Below are positions 1 to 11,474 of a stretch of 50,720 nucleotides of DNA, piece by piece. The notes under the pieces were generated by a model. The model was not told the origin of the DNA. It did not search any database and saw only the letters and a list, made by a program, of their open reading frames with translations. The DNA comes from Hypsibius dujardini (lineage: Eukaryota; Tardigrada; Eutardigrada; Parachela; Hypsibiidae). The position numbers were made by a program, and so were the translations under genes. Each line of letters begins with the position of its first letter. The first letter of the stretch is position 1. Location of the stretch: positions 1 to 50,720 of the forward strand of contig LRSR01014780.1 of the NCBI GenBank assembly GCA_001579985.1, written 5' to 3'.

Positions 1-340
1 TATCTTACCCGATATGTTTCTAATAAAAGCCTAGAAGACCCTACCACATGTTTATGACCACGCACCGAGTTTCTTCTATGACTTTACAGGGTTCTCCTCG
101 TCGTGCCGCCAGACTGACAACCGATCTGGATGGATCCCTCAACAGAGTCGGCAGCCGTCCCTCGAACCTAAAAGTTCTCTAGACCGCGGTCACAGCGCTT
201 CAGTCGTTTCTGTATATTGTGCAAACAACTCTCATCCCACATGCGTATAAAGATGGATTTTTTTGGCAACAAATTTTCAAAGGAAGGCACACTTCATCGA
301 TTCCTTTGTGTCCACACATCATCACTTGTCGAGTCAGAAG

Positions 341-737
341 ACCATGACACTCGATAGTCATTCCGTTGTCCAGACATCTCAGCCTACGGCGAGATTCTCC
401 ATGTGTCGCTACGACGAGGACCCAAGTAGGAATGGAATAATGACGAGCGTATTAAGATACTAGATAGTTATTCTTTTCCCTAAAATATTTCGCATTAGTT
501 TTTCCATTTTTTTTAACAGCTTTCGAGGACAACAAAATTATAGAGCATTATATTCGAGTGCCTGCAGATGAGTTTGCGAGTTTTGGAGGTCGTGGGACTT
601 ATCGATCGGCAATGATTCCAGTGGATGAATGTTATGGTCAGTCGTCAACCTCAACAGACATGCTGATTAAAGATAATTTACATGCACTCAAGTCCGCTTC
701 CAGTTCCGTAATGGAATATTCCTCTCTCCTCGTTTAG
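341..737 (+). CDS. 3' exons of an unrecognised gene
   Basis: I do not recognise this protein. Two exons fit: up to 425 (donor GTAGGA, phase 1) and 520-737 (acceptor after a T-rich tract ending TTTTAACAG), ending in TAG. Counted from the ATG at 341 the product is 100 residues, but the frame stays open upstream to about 263. An open stretch after a TTTACAG acceptor near 91 may be an earlier exon, so the true start is unknown and could lie outside the window. The second exon gives a hydrophilic segment with IIEHYIRVPADEF and then a Ser-rich tail ending SSLLV. That end would suit a class II PDZ ligand (L-x-V), which is only an inference. A GTCAGT at 637 is a possible alternative donor. No domain, signal peptide or membrane segment is visible. 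Confidence 0.4.
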
Positions 738-3121
738 ACATTTTGATGGGAATAATGGAAGGAAGATTGGTCAACAGATATCCTCTACACCACAACAGCC
801 ACTTTGGGCAACGGAAGAGGAAATATATGCGCATGAGCGAAATGTATACGACATTGTCGAAATGTCGCCTCACCAAACTGAAGTTTGTGCTCGCAGGATA
901 CTGCACCACACATATTTATTCAAACTTCTTCTTCCAACGTAAAATGAAATTTGAAATGTACAAGCTGTTTGGTATTATTTCAAGAGCGAATCACTTGAAA
1001 ACTCTGGACGTCGGTCATCCTCCCAAGGTCATAGCTTGTTTGTTCTTGCAGCTGCTTAAAATGAATGATCCAGTATTCTGTAGATGAAGTTTATTTGGAA
1101 CGGTACGATTAGAATTGCTCAAAAGAAAAGAAGATTTCACACGGAGACCCTGCCAAACTATGAGAATCCCTGCTGTCTTTTGTAATTTTGATGATTATTA
1201 ACGATTGCGAGCACTTTAAATAGAGAGAGAGAAAAAGAAAGGATGAATGAGCCGTCCTTTTCGTCGCATTGGATATAGTGATGAAAGATTGATAGAGGAT
1301 GAAAGTGTCTTGGCGGTTGTTGTTGATGAGGAGGATGACGAAAGATTAAACCATTGAGCGTCCCAGTCATCCACATCTACTTCCGTTATGGAACTCGTTT
1401 GAAAAAAGAAGGAACAAGGCTGTAACATGTATCCTGTGTATATGGATGGATTGGGATGAGGATGATCTGACGTGTAGGATACTTCCGGTGACGGATGCCT
1501 TCTTTTATTCGCTGACTCTAAACTCAAGTTGTATATATCCCACATAAATTTATCGGACACTGATATTGGGAAAAGGGAAACGATGTAATGGGAGGAGTGA
1601 TCTTGACGGCGTTGTTGAGTAAACAACTTTTAATGAAATATGCGGCCTGCTGTAATGCAAGGATAAGGATGTCTCTGTGAATCGGTCTGAGACCCAGACC
1701 TATTTGATTTTCTTTCCGCTTTCCCATACATAAGCTGACCATCTTATAATTGAGCGGAGCTCATAGATACGTTAGCCGGGTGGACAATACCAATACTTGC
1801 AACAACGATTCATCGCGTTTCGTAGATCGACCACGTCCGGGAAGTCCGTTCAATTATATAAGGCGACCTTCTAATTTTCAAGGCTTCCCCCATTATACAG
1901 CAGATATCCCTTTCACCACCCTCTAGATAGTGCGTCTTGTCCAGTTTTCTCCGGGTTATAAGGCCGACTGTCCGTCTCCGACGGTGACTCTCCGTCAAAC
2001 GTATGCAATGCGTCCTTCAAGACTTTTTATGACACGTTTTTCTTGTGGTACAATGTGTTACACGGTCATCTCTTGCTTTGCTCACTTTATTTCTCGACTC
2101 ATCCATTCGTCTGCCCCTGGAAGGTTCCCGGTAGTCATCCCAACTATCCTATTGCTCGAGTGCAGAGCTTAATAATTTCGCATAATTACCACCCGATGGA
2201 CCAGTCATGTGTGCGTCGTGTGTCTATTTTCCTTAGTTCCTATGTTTCCTTTTCCTCCATTCTCCACCACTTCTCGGATCCTGCCTCTCTCCACAATTCA
2301 TTTACACCGTTTCTCTGGTCGCTTCTTCTTTAGCCTTGCGTTCTCTTCGCTCAGCGTCCGTCGATCGCAATTATTTTGACGCACTCCTTTCAACGAGTAC
2401 CCAGCGACGTCTTAAATTATTCTCGCACCGTTTGTTTCACTGAGAACCCGTCGTGCTCTACACCTTCTGGGTTGGCCCTCCGCAGTACGAGCAATATTTT
2501 TCGGTCACTGGCTGCTGTACCCTGACTATTCCAGGCTGCACGGAACCGAAGCACAAACCGCGAACGGAAGAATCCAAGTCCGGACGGTGCCACGCGGGGG
2601 TTCGATGGAGACGAGTTGAATGGTTATAACCGAGACATGAACTGCTTCAGACGGAGCAACGGCGGAAGGATGCTTCACTTCGCTTGTGGACGGAGAGAAG
2701 GACGGATCAACCGCGATTCAGCCCATTTCCGAGCATTTCCGAATACTGCAAACATCTCTTTTTCGGCTTCTTCAAAAGCAGAACTTGTGAGGAAGATGGA
2801 ATGGACTTGGATCGCCGTGTTTTTTCACTTTTGCTTTGTGACTAGGCAGGGTAAACAGAAACTCTGGTTTTTGGTGTAATGAATCTGCATAGCTATCGAA
2901 ACTGTCTAAAACGCATTAAATCTGACGAATTCGTCTAGTAAAAATGTCAAAAGTATGTTCAAATGGGAGAAGAGGACCTGGTGACGTCATTTAACTTTTT
3001 TTGAAAAAAATAGAAAAGGCAATAGTTTGCAAATTGACCATAAAAATTTGATAGAAAATAGTGAGAGTGTAGTTGCCCATCTATATTCGGTGCCAACATT
3101 TTCGGCAACTTATCTTGATTT
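738..3121. other. Stretch with no supported gene
   Basis: About 2.4 kb with short open frames on both strands. None has a convincing start, splice sites or family resemblance. There is no strong tandem repeat and I saw no inverted ends of a transposon. Regulatory DNA for the flanking genes is possible but not shown. Confidence 0.5.
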
Positions 3122-3809
3122 TCAGACTAAAACAATGCTCTTAAGCGGATAAAAAAGTAGGAAAGTTGAACTTACGCTCTCCCTGCAAGGGCAGGACGAC
3201 TCCTCCGACGATTGGGTCGTTCTGATGGAGTGTGGCATTGGCGAAATTCTGGAGGAGGACGGTCTGCAGGGTGACACACCGCTCCCCGCTGATAGGCGGG
3301 GCTTGGTAGGCCTCAACCGCAAACGCCTGTTTGTCCCCGTAAAGGCTCAAGAGGATCCCCAGGTAAACGCCGGAGCTGTTGTTGGTGCCGTTGTGTGCGA
3401 GCACAGTCAGCGTCAGATCCGCCAAGGCTGACCCCACTTTTGCACCAGCACTTTAAATGGAGCTATATGTAACACAAATAATGGTATTTTAGTAAATATT
3501 CTTGACCTCCTAATAAACATAGCATCGATAGAAATCTTGTTCTGTTTTGCTCCTCAAAGCGGAAGGATTTGGCTTTTCTAGCCAACAGCAAGCTACGTCT
3601 AACTAAATGCTAAAACTTATCATACCATCGGGGTCGGGTATAGCTGCGTATCCCTGCGCCTTCCAGGTCGGCACGAACTCACAAACTAAAATTGTGAAGA
3701 GACTGCAAAATTAGTATGTCAAAACATGAGTATAAAGTGGTTCAATAAGACATTAGATATTATTACCAACAACGACGCAAAGGAAAACAAGGCTGTGTCG
3801 TGACGACAT
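3122..3809 (-). CDS. Small secreted protein, family not recognised
   Basis: Four exons fit on the minus strand: 3767-3809, 3626-3685, 3176-3436 and 3122-3126, every junction in phase, giving 122 residues. The start at 3809 opens a classical signal peptide (MSSRHSLVFLCVVVV), so the product should enter the secretory pathway. The main exon is rich in Leu, Val and Ala with alternating hydrophobic residues, suggesting beta strands. It carries three N-glycosylation sequons (NGT, NSS, NAT). There are three Cys: two in the N-terminal signal-like part and one in SGERCVTLQ. The last intron is only 49 bases and the last exon adds just Leu plus the stop. I recognise no family and infer no function. The small exons are the least certain part; the large exon is the best supported. 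Confidence 0.55.
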
Positions 3810-4967
3810 TTCTGAGCAGCAAATTAAAAGCTAAAATGCTTTTCTCAAAACAATTAGGTATTATCTTTTTGCTATACGTGTCTGGGCGATAGGACCAAAA
3901 GAATAATAGACGACCGCATATCTGACACAGCTAAAACGTCTAACCGGTCCCTTACATTTGATGATACGTGTACCGGCATGTTTTTAATTTCTATAATTGC
4001 CGACAATAATTGCCGGCTGTGGAGCGGTCGAAGGACCTTGATGGTCGAACTGAGATCCTGCGGCGATGCAATCTCTCGCACAGTGGGATTTAGTCATTTC
4101 TTCAATTGTACGGCATTCAAGCTTGACGAATAATACCAACACGCAAAGATACAGAAATAATTAATTGGTCTCCGAGTGGTTTCGATATATAATAAGACAA
4201 CAACACGTCGCAAGACTCCAATGTCGTCGAGCGTGAATGCTCCGCGGACCGCAATGAAAATCCTTCTCGAGGCACCCTCCGAAATATCATACCATATTTA
4301 TACTACTGAATAGACCTGTTTTGCATAAGATTTAACCTATCATTTTTGCAGTCAGATAAGGCGTCTTCCCCTGCATATAATTGAGCCTTCACCTGTGCAG
4401 CAGCTACGAGCTCCTAATTTTTCTTTTTTACATTTTCAGAAGATTTGATCCTTGTTTCTCTCGGCTGTTTCACATAGCCAGTTTGAAATAGAGAATTCGC
4501 AGCAACAATAAGATGGCAGAAAGAATTCGCTTTCTTGACACTTCCTCATCGAAAATGCCAATATATATCAATTCCTGTTCTTTCCGCTAGCCTTAAACTT
4601 CCTATATATTTCCCTGTTGAACACGGAACTCTTTGCTAGTAGAATAAAATTGCAGAATTATAAGTGATGCAATAGTATTTAGGAAAAAATTGAAGCAATG
4701 TGCATTTTCGGATGGTAAACATACTCTGTGAGCAGAGCAGTGTGTATCCAAGGCTACCGCTAAATTAATTTCTTTACCACCAAGGGAAAACCACATTTCC
4801 GCCTGTGCAACGATTGCGAACATCGCAGTAATGTTTTTGCACGTCTCCCAATAACCGTGTATTTCATTGGTCAACCTACAGGAATGGCGTTTCAATTCTA
4901 ACTCGATCCTTGTGTCCCACTTTGTGCAGATTTCCTGTGATTCTTGTTTTTCCCCCTAATTCTCATC
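3810..4967. other. Divergent intergenic region
   Basis: About 1.16 kb between the secreted-protein gene and the roadblock gene, which point away from each other. No exon, RNA gene or transposon end was recognised. It should hold both promoters, but I see no clear TATA or GC box to name. Confidence 0.45.
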
Positions 4968-7937
4968 ATGATGCCCGGAGCAGAAACTCGAGGACCGGAC
5001 CCAGCAGCCGGTCAAATCGATCCCACGCCGTTGCCCGTCGTACCAGCGGACAAACAGAATGTCGCGGACCCTGCCACCGTCCCGCAATCGGACAATCCTC
5101 CCCTTCCAGACACCGCGGTCCCAACCGCCGACGCTCCACTTCCGTCTATCCAGACACCGACGGAAACAGTCGCGTCTGACTCCGCCCCTTCTTCTCCGCA
5201 CCCTGCGGTTCCTCCCGTGCCTGCCAGTGAAGCACCGCCTTTCGATACGGCCGTACCTGTTGACAGAAGTCCCGTCGTGGAAGCAGTGCCAGACTCGCCA
5301 GTAGTTGTGACTCCGCCTCCTGGCGCAGCTGCAGTTGCGGTTCCCGCTGGTCCGACGGACTCTCCCAATACCGTGGTTAATGCTTCAGGCGCTCCGGTTG
5401 CTGTCACGTCATCTGCGGACGGAACAGTTCCTGTGCCGACGCAGGGAGCTGCTGTGACGGAAAGTTCGCCTGCTTCGAACCCAGCGGTAGTGCAGGCGGG
5501 GACCGCAGGAGCCGGGCCAAATGGTATGACAACCAACGGTTATAAAATTTGAATCTTACATTATATATAATTATTGGTGACTCCTGCGGGCACTTAGTTT
5601 CACTCAGGAAGACTGCGGACACTTAGTTTTCTTTTAGTTTGTCTGCGGGCACTTAGTTTTAGTTACACTTTGTTTTCTAAATATACACTTAGTTTAGGCT
5701 GAGGACACTTAGTTTCAGTATTAAATGAAATTAATGCCACTTTCAGTATCTGTTGCCATATAAACCGATGTACTAAACTAAAGAATTGCAGTGCAGTTTT
5801 CGGCTTCAAGTTCCTGCATTCGTTTTTGTATGACTTTGTTATATTTCTACTCAGTTCTAATGCTCAACTAGACTAGCTGCGATATCTATAGACTACGATT
5901 ATACGTGTCGCATAATCTGATCTCTACTGTTATACGAACAATTAAATACAATTTACGTCCCATTACAAATAAATAGTAAAACTAAGTGCTCGCAGCCTCG
6001 AACAAATAATCATAATTAAATAGAAAACTAAGTGTGCGCAGTGAAAACTAAGTGAAAACTAAGTGTGAGCAGACTTCCTGAGTGAAACTACCGGTAAGTG
6101 CTCGCAGCTGTTACCATAATTATTACGTTACATATACATTATGTATGTTAAATATTACATCACATGTATATTCAGTTACATTAAATATGATTATTAATTG
6201 ATAGAAATTCCACAAAAAACATATTGATACTAAAATCATTATTGGTTAATAAATTCAATCAAAGGCAAGACGACACAAAATCTAAATATTTTCACTAGCA
6301 AAATTTTGCAAAGGTTTCCGAAAATATCAGTAACGCATAAGAACTTTAGGATGAAGGGAGGAAACCTAAGAGACTCAAATAATTTTATAGCCTGAAGAAA
6401 TATTTATTTGTAGTTTTGAATATTTTATAGCAGTTGCAAAATATTTTGATAAAACAATTAAGTATTCCCATCGACGCAGGTCTGCTGCTCAACCCGAGCG
6501 ACTTGAAAAAACCACAGGATCCCGCGGATCCCCTCATCAACCCGGAGAAAGAGGTTCTCGATTCCGCCAATCCCGAAGCGGCTGTCACACCCATCATCCC
6601 AGCCGGAAACGACGGCGGCCATGACGACGCAGAACCGACCCCGCCCACTCCGAAGCACCTCGAGGAAAAAAAGCAGGACGCCCACAAAGCTTCTGTCGAT
6701 TTGAATTTCAATTCAGACGGGATGTCTGCACCGTTTCAGTCAGCGTTAGCGAGACGTTTTGATAAAGTTCCAGTTGTCTGGGGAAAGGATGTCTTAGCGG
6801 TTAGCCCAGGGAATTTGCAGGCAAGACTGGCGGAACGGCTGGCCGCTGCAGAGGCACAGAAGGTCGCGGACAGTTCGCGAAGTACGGAACCCTCAGGAGC
6901 GGAAGCGTCCGCCGATTCCGATAAACAGGCCAAGCCGGAGCGGAATAATAAGTACAGGCCCGAAATTAACATGTACAGGAATAAGCCGGCAGTGTCAGAG
7001 GAACAGCTGACTGAACTTATTTGGGGCAGTTATGAACAACGAACTATTGTAAGTGCGATAGGCAGACAGGCAGGCAGACAGACAGAGAGACAGACAGACG
7101 GATAAATTGGCAGACAGATGAAAATGGACGGACAGGCCTGTTCCTTCCATCAATGAGATTTTTTGCAGGACTTGTTTTTTGCCTGGGAGCAAGCAAGGCA
7201 GTCCTCCGAGCTTTCCCACATCCTTGAGCGCATCACTAATATCGAAGGCGTGACAGCATTCATCATATTCGACATTTATGAGAACGAAAAGTACCCACCC
7301 GAATCAGAGGATGGTGAAAACATGTTTGAGGAAGGGGAAAACGGAAACCCGGTAGAGCGCGAACAGAAACTACAGATGATCGACGGGAAGTGGAAGATAC
7401 CGCCGCACATCATCTACACGAGTACCGATTTAGCAACCGCTAAAAAAATTATTCCTTTCACCAAGCAGCTTATATGGCGGCTGATCGAGACCACCAGGGA
7501 TTTGGATGGAAAGAATGATGTCCGCTATCTTAGACTAATCAGCGACATTAATGAAATCGTCGTTATGCCTAGTAAGTTAGCTGTGTCTGTTTGTGTCTAC
7601 TTGCATGTCTGTCTGTTTGTCTGGCTGGCTGTCTATCTCCCTGTCTGTTTGTCTGCCTGTCTATCGATTTGTCTGCTTGTCTGTCTGTCGATAAATGCCT
7701 TCCTAAGCGTAAATAGCTGTCCGATTGCGCGGCGCCTAAATCTTTTCATATCCTACAGTGTTTCCGAGACATTTTCTAATTGCCGTCCAAGAGCCCAAGT
7801 CATCACCGAATGTTCTCTTTGAGAACCTGGGTATAGTGACCACCCATCCCGCGCCTGTCGCTAAAGACGACATCAAACAGAAAGCTCGAAAGAAAAGCAG
7901 TGTTCCGGTCAACGGCCTTGAATCGTTTTCTCCCTAA
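4968..7937 (+). CDS. Roadblock/LC7-domain protein with long disordered N-terminus
   Basis: Exons 4968-5523, 6480-7048, 7169-7571 and 7759-7937 join in phase to 568 residues. Residues 1 to about 185 are almost only Pro, Ala, Val, Thr and Asp, so probably disordered. Exon 2 is also hydrophilic. The C-terminal third matches the dynein roadblock light-chain fold: helix HILERITNIEGVTAFIIFD, then TTRDLDGKNDVRYLRLISD, NEIVVMP and FLIAVQEP. These align with the TVRDIDPQNDLTFLRIRS and YLLIVIQNP parts of DYNLRB. Ordinary roadblock proteins have about 100 residues. This one also has an acidic insert of about 50 residues between the first two strands. The family serves dynein cargo binding or small-GTPase regulation; which applies here is unknown. 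Start chosen at the first of two ATGs in the open exon. Intron 1 holds a fold-back transposon; introns 2 and 3 hold CTGT-type arrays. Confidence 0.75.
5576..6115. mobile_element. Fold-back DNA element with long inverted ends
   Basis: A 540-base element inside intron 1 of the roadblock gene. The left end starts GGTGACTCCTGCGGGCACTT and the right end is its inverted relative ending GCTCGCAGCTGTTACC. Each arm is built from repeated units like CTGCGGRCACTTAGTTT, at 5584, 5613, 5642 and 5700 on the left and inverted near 5980 to 6110 on the right. It is flanked by a perfect 9-base duplication, ATAATTATT, at 5567-5575 and 6116-6124. There is no transposase frame, so it is non-autonomous. Long complex inverted ends with 9-base target duplications point to Mutator-like elements, which is an inference. 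Confidence 0.8.
7059..7101. repeat. Intronic CAGA-type array
   Basis: Imperfect GGCAGACAGGCAGGCAGACA-type tandem tetranucleotide, beginning about 10 bases after the exon 2 donor of the roadblock gene. Confidence 0.8.
7590..7695. repeat. Intronic CTGT-type array
   Basis: Imperfect CTGTCTGT-like tetranucleotide tract in intron 3 of the roadblock gene, starting shortly after its GTAAGT donor. Confidence 0.75.
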
Positions 7938-8146
7938 ACAGGCATTTTTTGCATCTTGTCTGATTGAAGCCAATATCTGCAGATATTTAGACAAGTTAAC
8001 ATCCCTTGTTCTTTTCTCGCGGGCATATTGCTGTTAGTCGTTTTGTTTGGACAGAAATTGAAAATATATATAATAAGGCAAATATCAGTCATCTAAAAAA
8101 ATGCTGTGGTTATAGAGAAAGGAAAGAGTTGCAAATTAATTCTTTT

Positions 8147-8722
8147 TCAAAGAGGATTGCCATTTCTGGGTTCGGGTGTGCCGAAGCTCGCCCGGGATAT
8201 CAAATAATAAATGCTGAAAAGAAAGAGGGCCACAGCGATTGCCACGTAGCAAGTCGTCTTCCGGTCCCGGTTGCCGGCTTTCAGGATCTGTGTCGCACGT
8301 TTTTTGCCGGTAGTCACGAAGCCCCGCACTCCAGAGATTTCCTTCTCCTGGAATACACATGATGGTACAATCCATCAATCAATCAATCAATCACCCATGC
8401 AGCGTACACGGATATGAATCAAGACAATCAACCACTCAATCAACAACTGACCCATAAACACACATAAAACATGTCGTTAATCAACAATCAATCACCCGCT
8501 ACTATGGCTCACCATATTGTCCAAGAGATCATTCTGGTCCTTAGTTTCCGTTTCGATATCGATGGCAATCTGCGAAAGCACCAATAATTCTTTTTAGCCC
8601 ACAAAGCGCAAAAAAGACACAAGATTAAAATGGCATTTACTCACCGATTTTAACAGAGAGACGCGTGATGATAATGCCTCACTCCGCATTTGATTATCTC
8701 GTGTCAAATATTCCTCCGTCAT
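8147..8722 (-). CDS. BET1L: BET1-like Golgi SNARE (GS15 type)
   Basis: Three exons, 8645-8722, 8513-8569 and 8147-8347, all phase 0, give 111 residues, the usual size of human BET1L. The SNARE helix runs from about residue 14 to 75: RVSLLKSIAIDIETETKDQN aligns with the RLKSLALDIDRDAEDQN core of BET1L. The central layer residue is Gln, as in Qc SNAREs. The tail anchor (TTCYVAIAVALFLFSIYYLI) follows NRDRK. Family members drive fusion of transport vesicles in the ER-Golgi and intra-Golgi routes, with the helix in the cytosol. Oddly, about 14 residues (ASFGTPEPRNGNPL) follow the membrane segment, more than in the human proteins. The start at 8722 is the ATG closest to the family N-terminus. It converges with the roadblock gene, with 209 bases between stops, and diverges from the acidic-protein gene. 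Confidence 0.85.
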
Positions 8723-9269
8723 GGTAAAAAAATGTGGCGCATAGAAACATCCGACAACAATGCAACTGAATAAGACCAAGAAAGTTAGGCAAAGGCCAAC
8801 GAAAAATGGGAGACGCGTGGAGGTTTTTATTTTGCGTTTTGTTGTGGTTTTCTTTGAAAAGGGGGTTTAGAGGGGGAGCCTGATTTCACCGGGGTTTTTC
8901 GCTCTTTCCAGACCCTAGCGAAATGGAGTTGGACTTCCTGTCGATTACACCAGAATGGAATTGAAAGTGGAAAAACAGTAAAACAAATTCCAGTTAAACT
9001 GTTTTAGTGTTGATGTTGAGCCTGGATTTCCAATAGATTTTTTAATGGAATTGGAATTGGAACTTCTAAAATGGCAGTTGGGAGAAGAAACATTTGCACC
9101 TTTACTTTTGCAACAAACATTTTCTCATATTCTTCCGAGCGCCGCTCGCACATCATTTGCAATGCAAAATTTCCCGAGGAATTTGAGTTCACCATCCGTC
9201 GGCTCCGTATGATAATTCTTGGACTGGAATTACACCACTTGTCGTTAAGTGCAGTCACTATTGAAAAAG
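8723..9269. promoter_or_regulatory. Divergent promoter region
   Basis: 547 bases between the start codons of the BET1L-like gene (-) and the acidic-protein gene (+). Promoter function is inferred from the head-to-head layout. No core promoter element stands out. A short diverged TGGAATTGGAA-type repetition lies near 8950-9070. Confidence 0.4.
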
Positions 9270-11432
9270 ATGGCGACCCCTTTTACCTCAAATGATCCGC
9301 CACCGAAACGCGCACGTCTCTCCTACAACGGCTACTCGCACAGTAATGCACCACCACGGGATCGCCGCGCCGAACCGTCAATCTACTCGGGGCAACCGTT
9401 GGCAAAGGAACTGGAGGCCGCGAAGCCGAAATGGATTTGGACATTTTCCAAGGTGAGCTTTCTCTTTTTCACTCCTTTTTCTCCTATCGTTTCTTACCGT
9501 GTTGTATTCGCGATTGTTGCAGAATATCTTGGAAGGATTGGTGGAGGGATCAAAAACCGCGGTGGAGGGATTGAAGGCGGTCGGATCGTTTCTACTTGGT
9601 CAACGAGTACCGGTTAGTTGGATGGAAAGAAAGACTTCTTCAACAATTTCGCTGATTTTTTTGGTGCTTATTAGTGGCCGACGGACGAAAACAATGAGTT
9701 TGATGAGGAAGAGTACGTGCAGACGGCATTGCCGGGGGAGAAGCGAAAACGGAATCCGTTTGCCCCGGAGCAACAGGGTAGGATAAGTTTCATGAATGTC
9801 TTGGGTAGTCGTTTGATTGATTGGCTGATTGAAACTATTTATCTTGCTTATGTATTGTATGTTTGATTGATGAGTTATTTTCACCATATTGAATTTTACT
9901 ATTGCCTAATTGTTCGTTCTACGATTAATGAACTATTTCGGTTTTTACTAAAGTCAAGGTTGACTCTTACCCGGTACTTGTTACTAACTCCTGTTTTGCA
10001 CTTCAGCACTTTCCAACTCCCAAACTTCCATGACCGCCCAGACCACCGCCTCCCACCGTGACTCTCTCCTACCCTCGGATCCAGATTTTTTTCCCAATCC
10101 TATTCGGAGCTCGGAGAAGAGCCATGTCAGCTCACCGAAACGGAGGAACATGTTCCAGACGCCGTGGACCGACGCGACGCAGAAGGAGGCGCTGGAGATG
10201 GTCGCCATCGGTTCAACTACTCTTCTCACAAATCCGCGTCCTCTCTCGCGCAACGGGAACCGGTCGTCCTTTTCCCAGACATCTTCGCCGACAAAATTCC
10301 GCAACAGTTTTGACACAGGTACAGAAAATTTGGAAATTGAACATTTGAAATGGCGGGCTATAAGCTGGATTAGTTCTTACATTTGCCTATTTTTATCATT
10401 TGGAACGTACAAATACATTAAATACAAGTATGTATCTGATTAAAATGTTAGTTTACATTTATTTGAGATTGCCTACCTGCCAATTTTTAATAAAGTTAAA
10501 GATCTACAGCGATATACGTAATCTTTGCGAATGTTCAAGGCTCGAATAAAATTGAAAAGTACTCTTCGCTTGATTTAATGCTTTTGTGTTTGATTTGGAT
10601 ATTTTGGGTATACTTTAGTTTACGTGCTTATTATTTTGGAACTTGTTTACTTCGAAGTTACTCGAAATGACAGGACCCGTCTTCGGTTTAAAAAGAATGT
10701 TTTAATAGTATATTAATGAAATTGTGCGTTAACTTTTTTCAAATATCGTGTTTATCTACTCGTATATCTGTAATTTTCATCAATAAAAACTAGTACTTGG
10801 CTTTAAGTGCCTTAAATAATTAGTTTTTTTACCTTTCAGAGCAGTCCTTGGTCGGCATTCTGGAGGTCAGTTTCAACGAGGAATGGGGAGCTGGTGAGGC
10901 CGTTTTGGCGGCTGATCCCGACCGCCTGACCGAATCACAAGACACCCGTTCATCCCGATCACACATTCCGTCCGAACTGTCCACCGTGTCCAACAGTGAC
11001 AGCTTCTTCTCCGTGTCTGCTTTTTCATCACACGTCGCCGCATCCGATCAGATGGATGACGACATGGCCGACGCCTTTACCGCCGCCGTTTCAGATCGCG
11101 AGTTGACTCCACTACCAGCCGCGGCGACGATGCGTGAGGCCACCGAGCCGATTGCCGGGCACGTCGAGACCGCCAAAGGGGCGCTCAACGTGCAGGACGG
11201 AGAGCTCTTTGACGCGTTCGACATTAAACCGTCGCAAATTGGAATTCTGGCCGAAGATATGGTATCGTATTGGACTATTTGAAAAGATGGATAAACAAAA
11301 TAGGCAGAGAGAGACACAGATAAACAAGCGACATACAATCAAAATGAGGTACGCATGCAGATAGACAGTCGATTATGGGACACACAGACAAACAGACCGG
11401 CGGGCGGACGGACGACGGACGACGACGACGAC

Positions 11433-11474
<42 letters not shown>

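Noticed and set aside
1216-1626. 136-residue minus-strand frame with Ser run
   Set aside because: No family resemblance, Ser run from a repeat, no splice or promoter support.
5012-5536. 174-residue minus-strand frame
   Set aside because: Mirror of the GC-rich Pro/Ala exon 1 of the roadblock gene. It lacks splice support.
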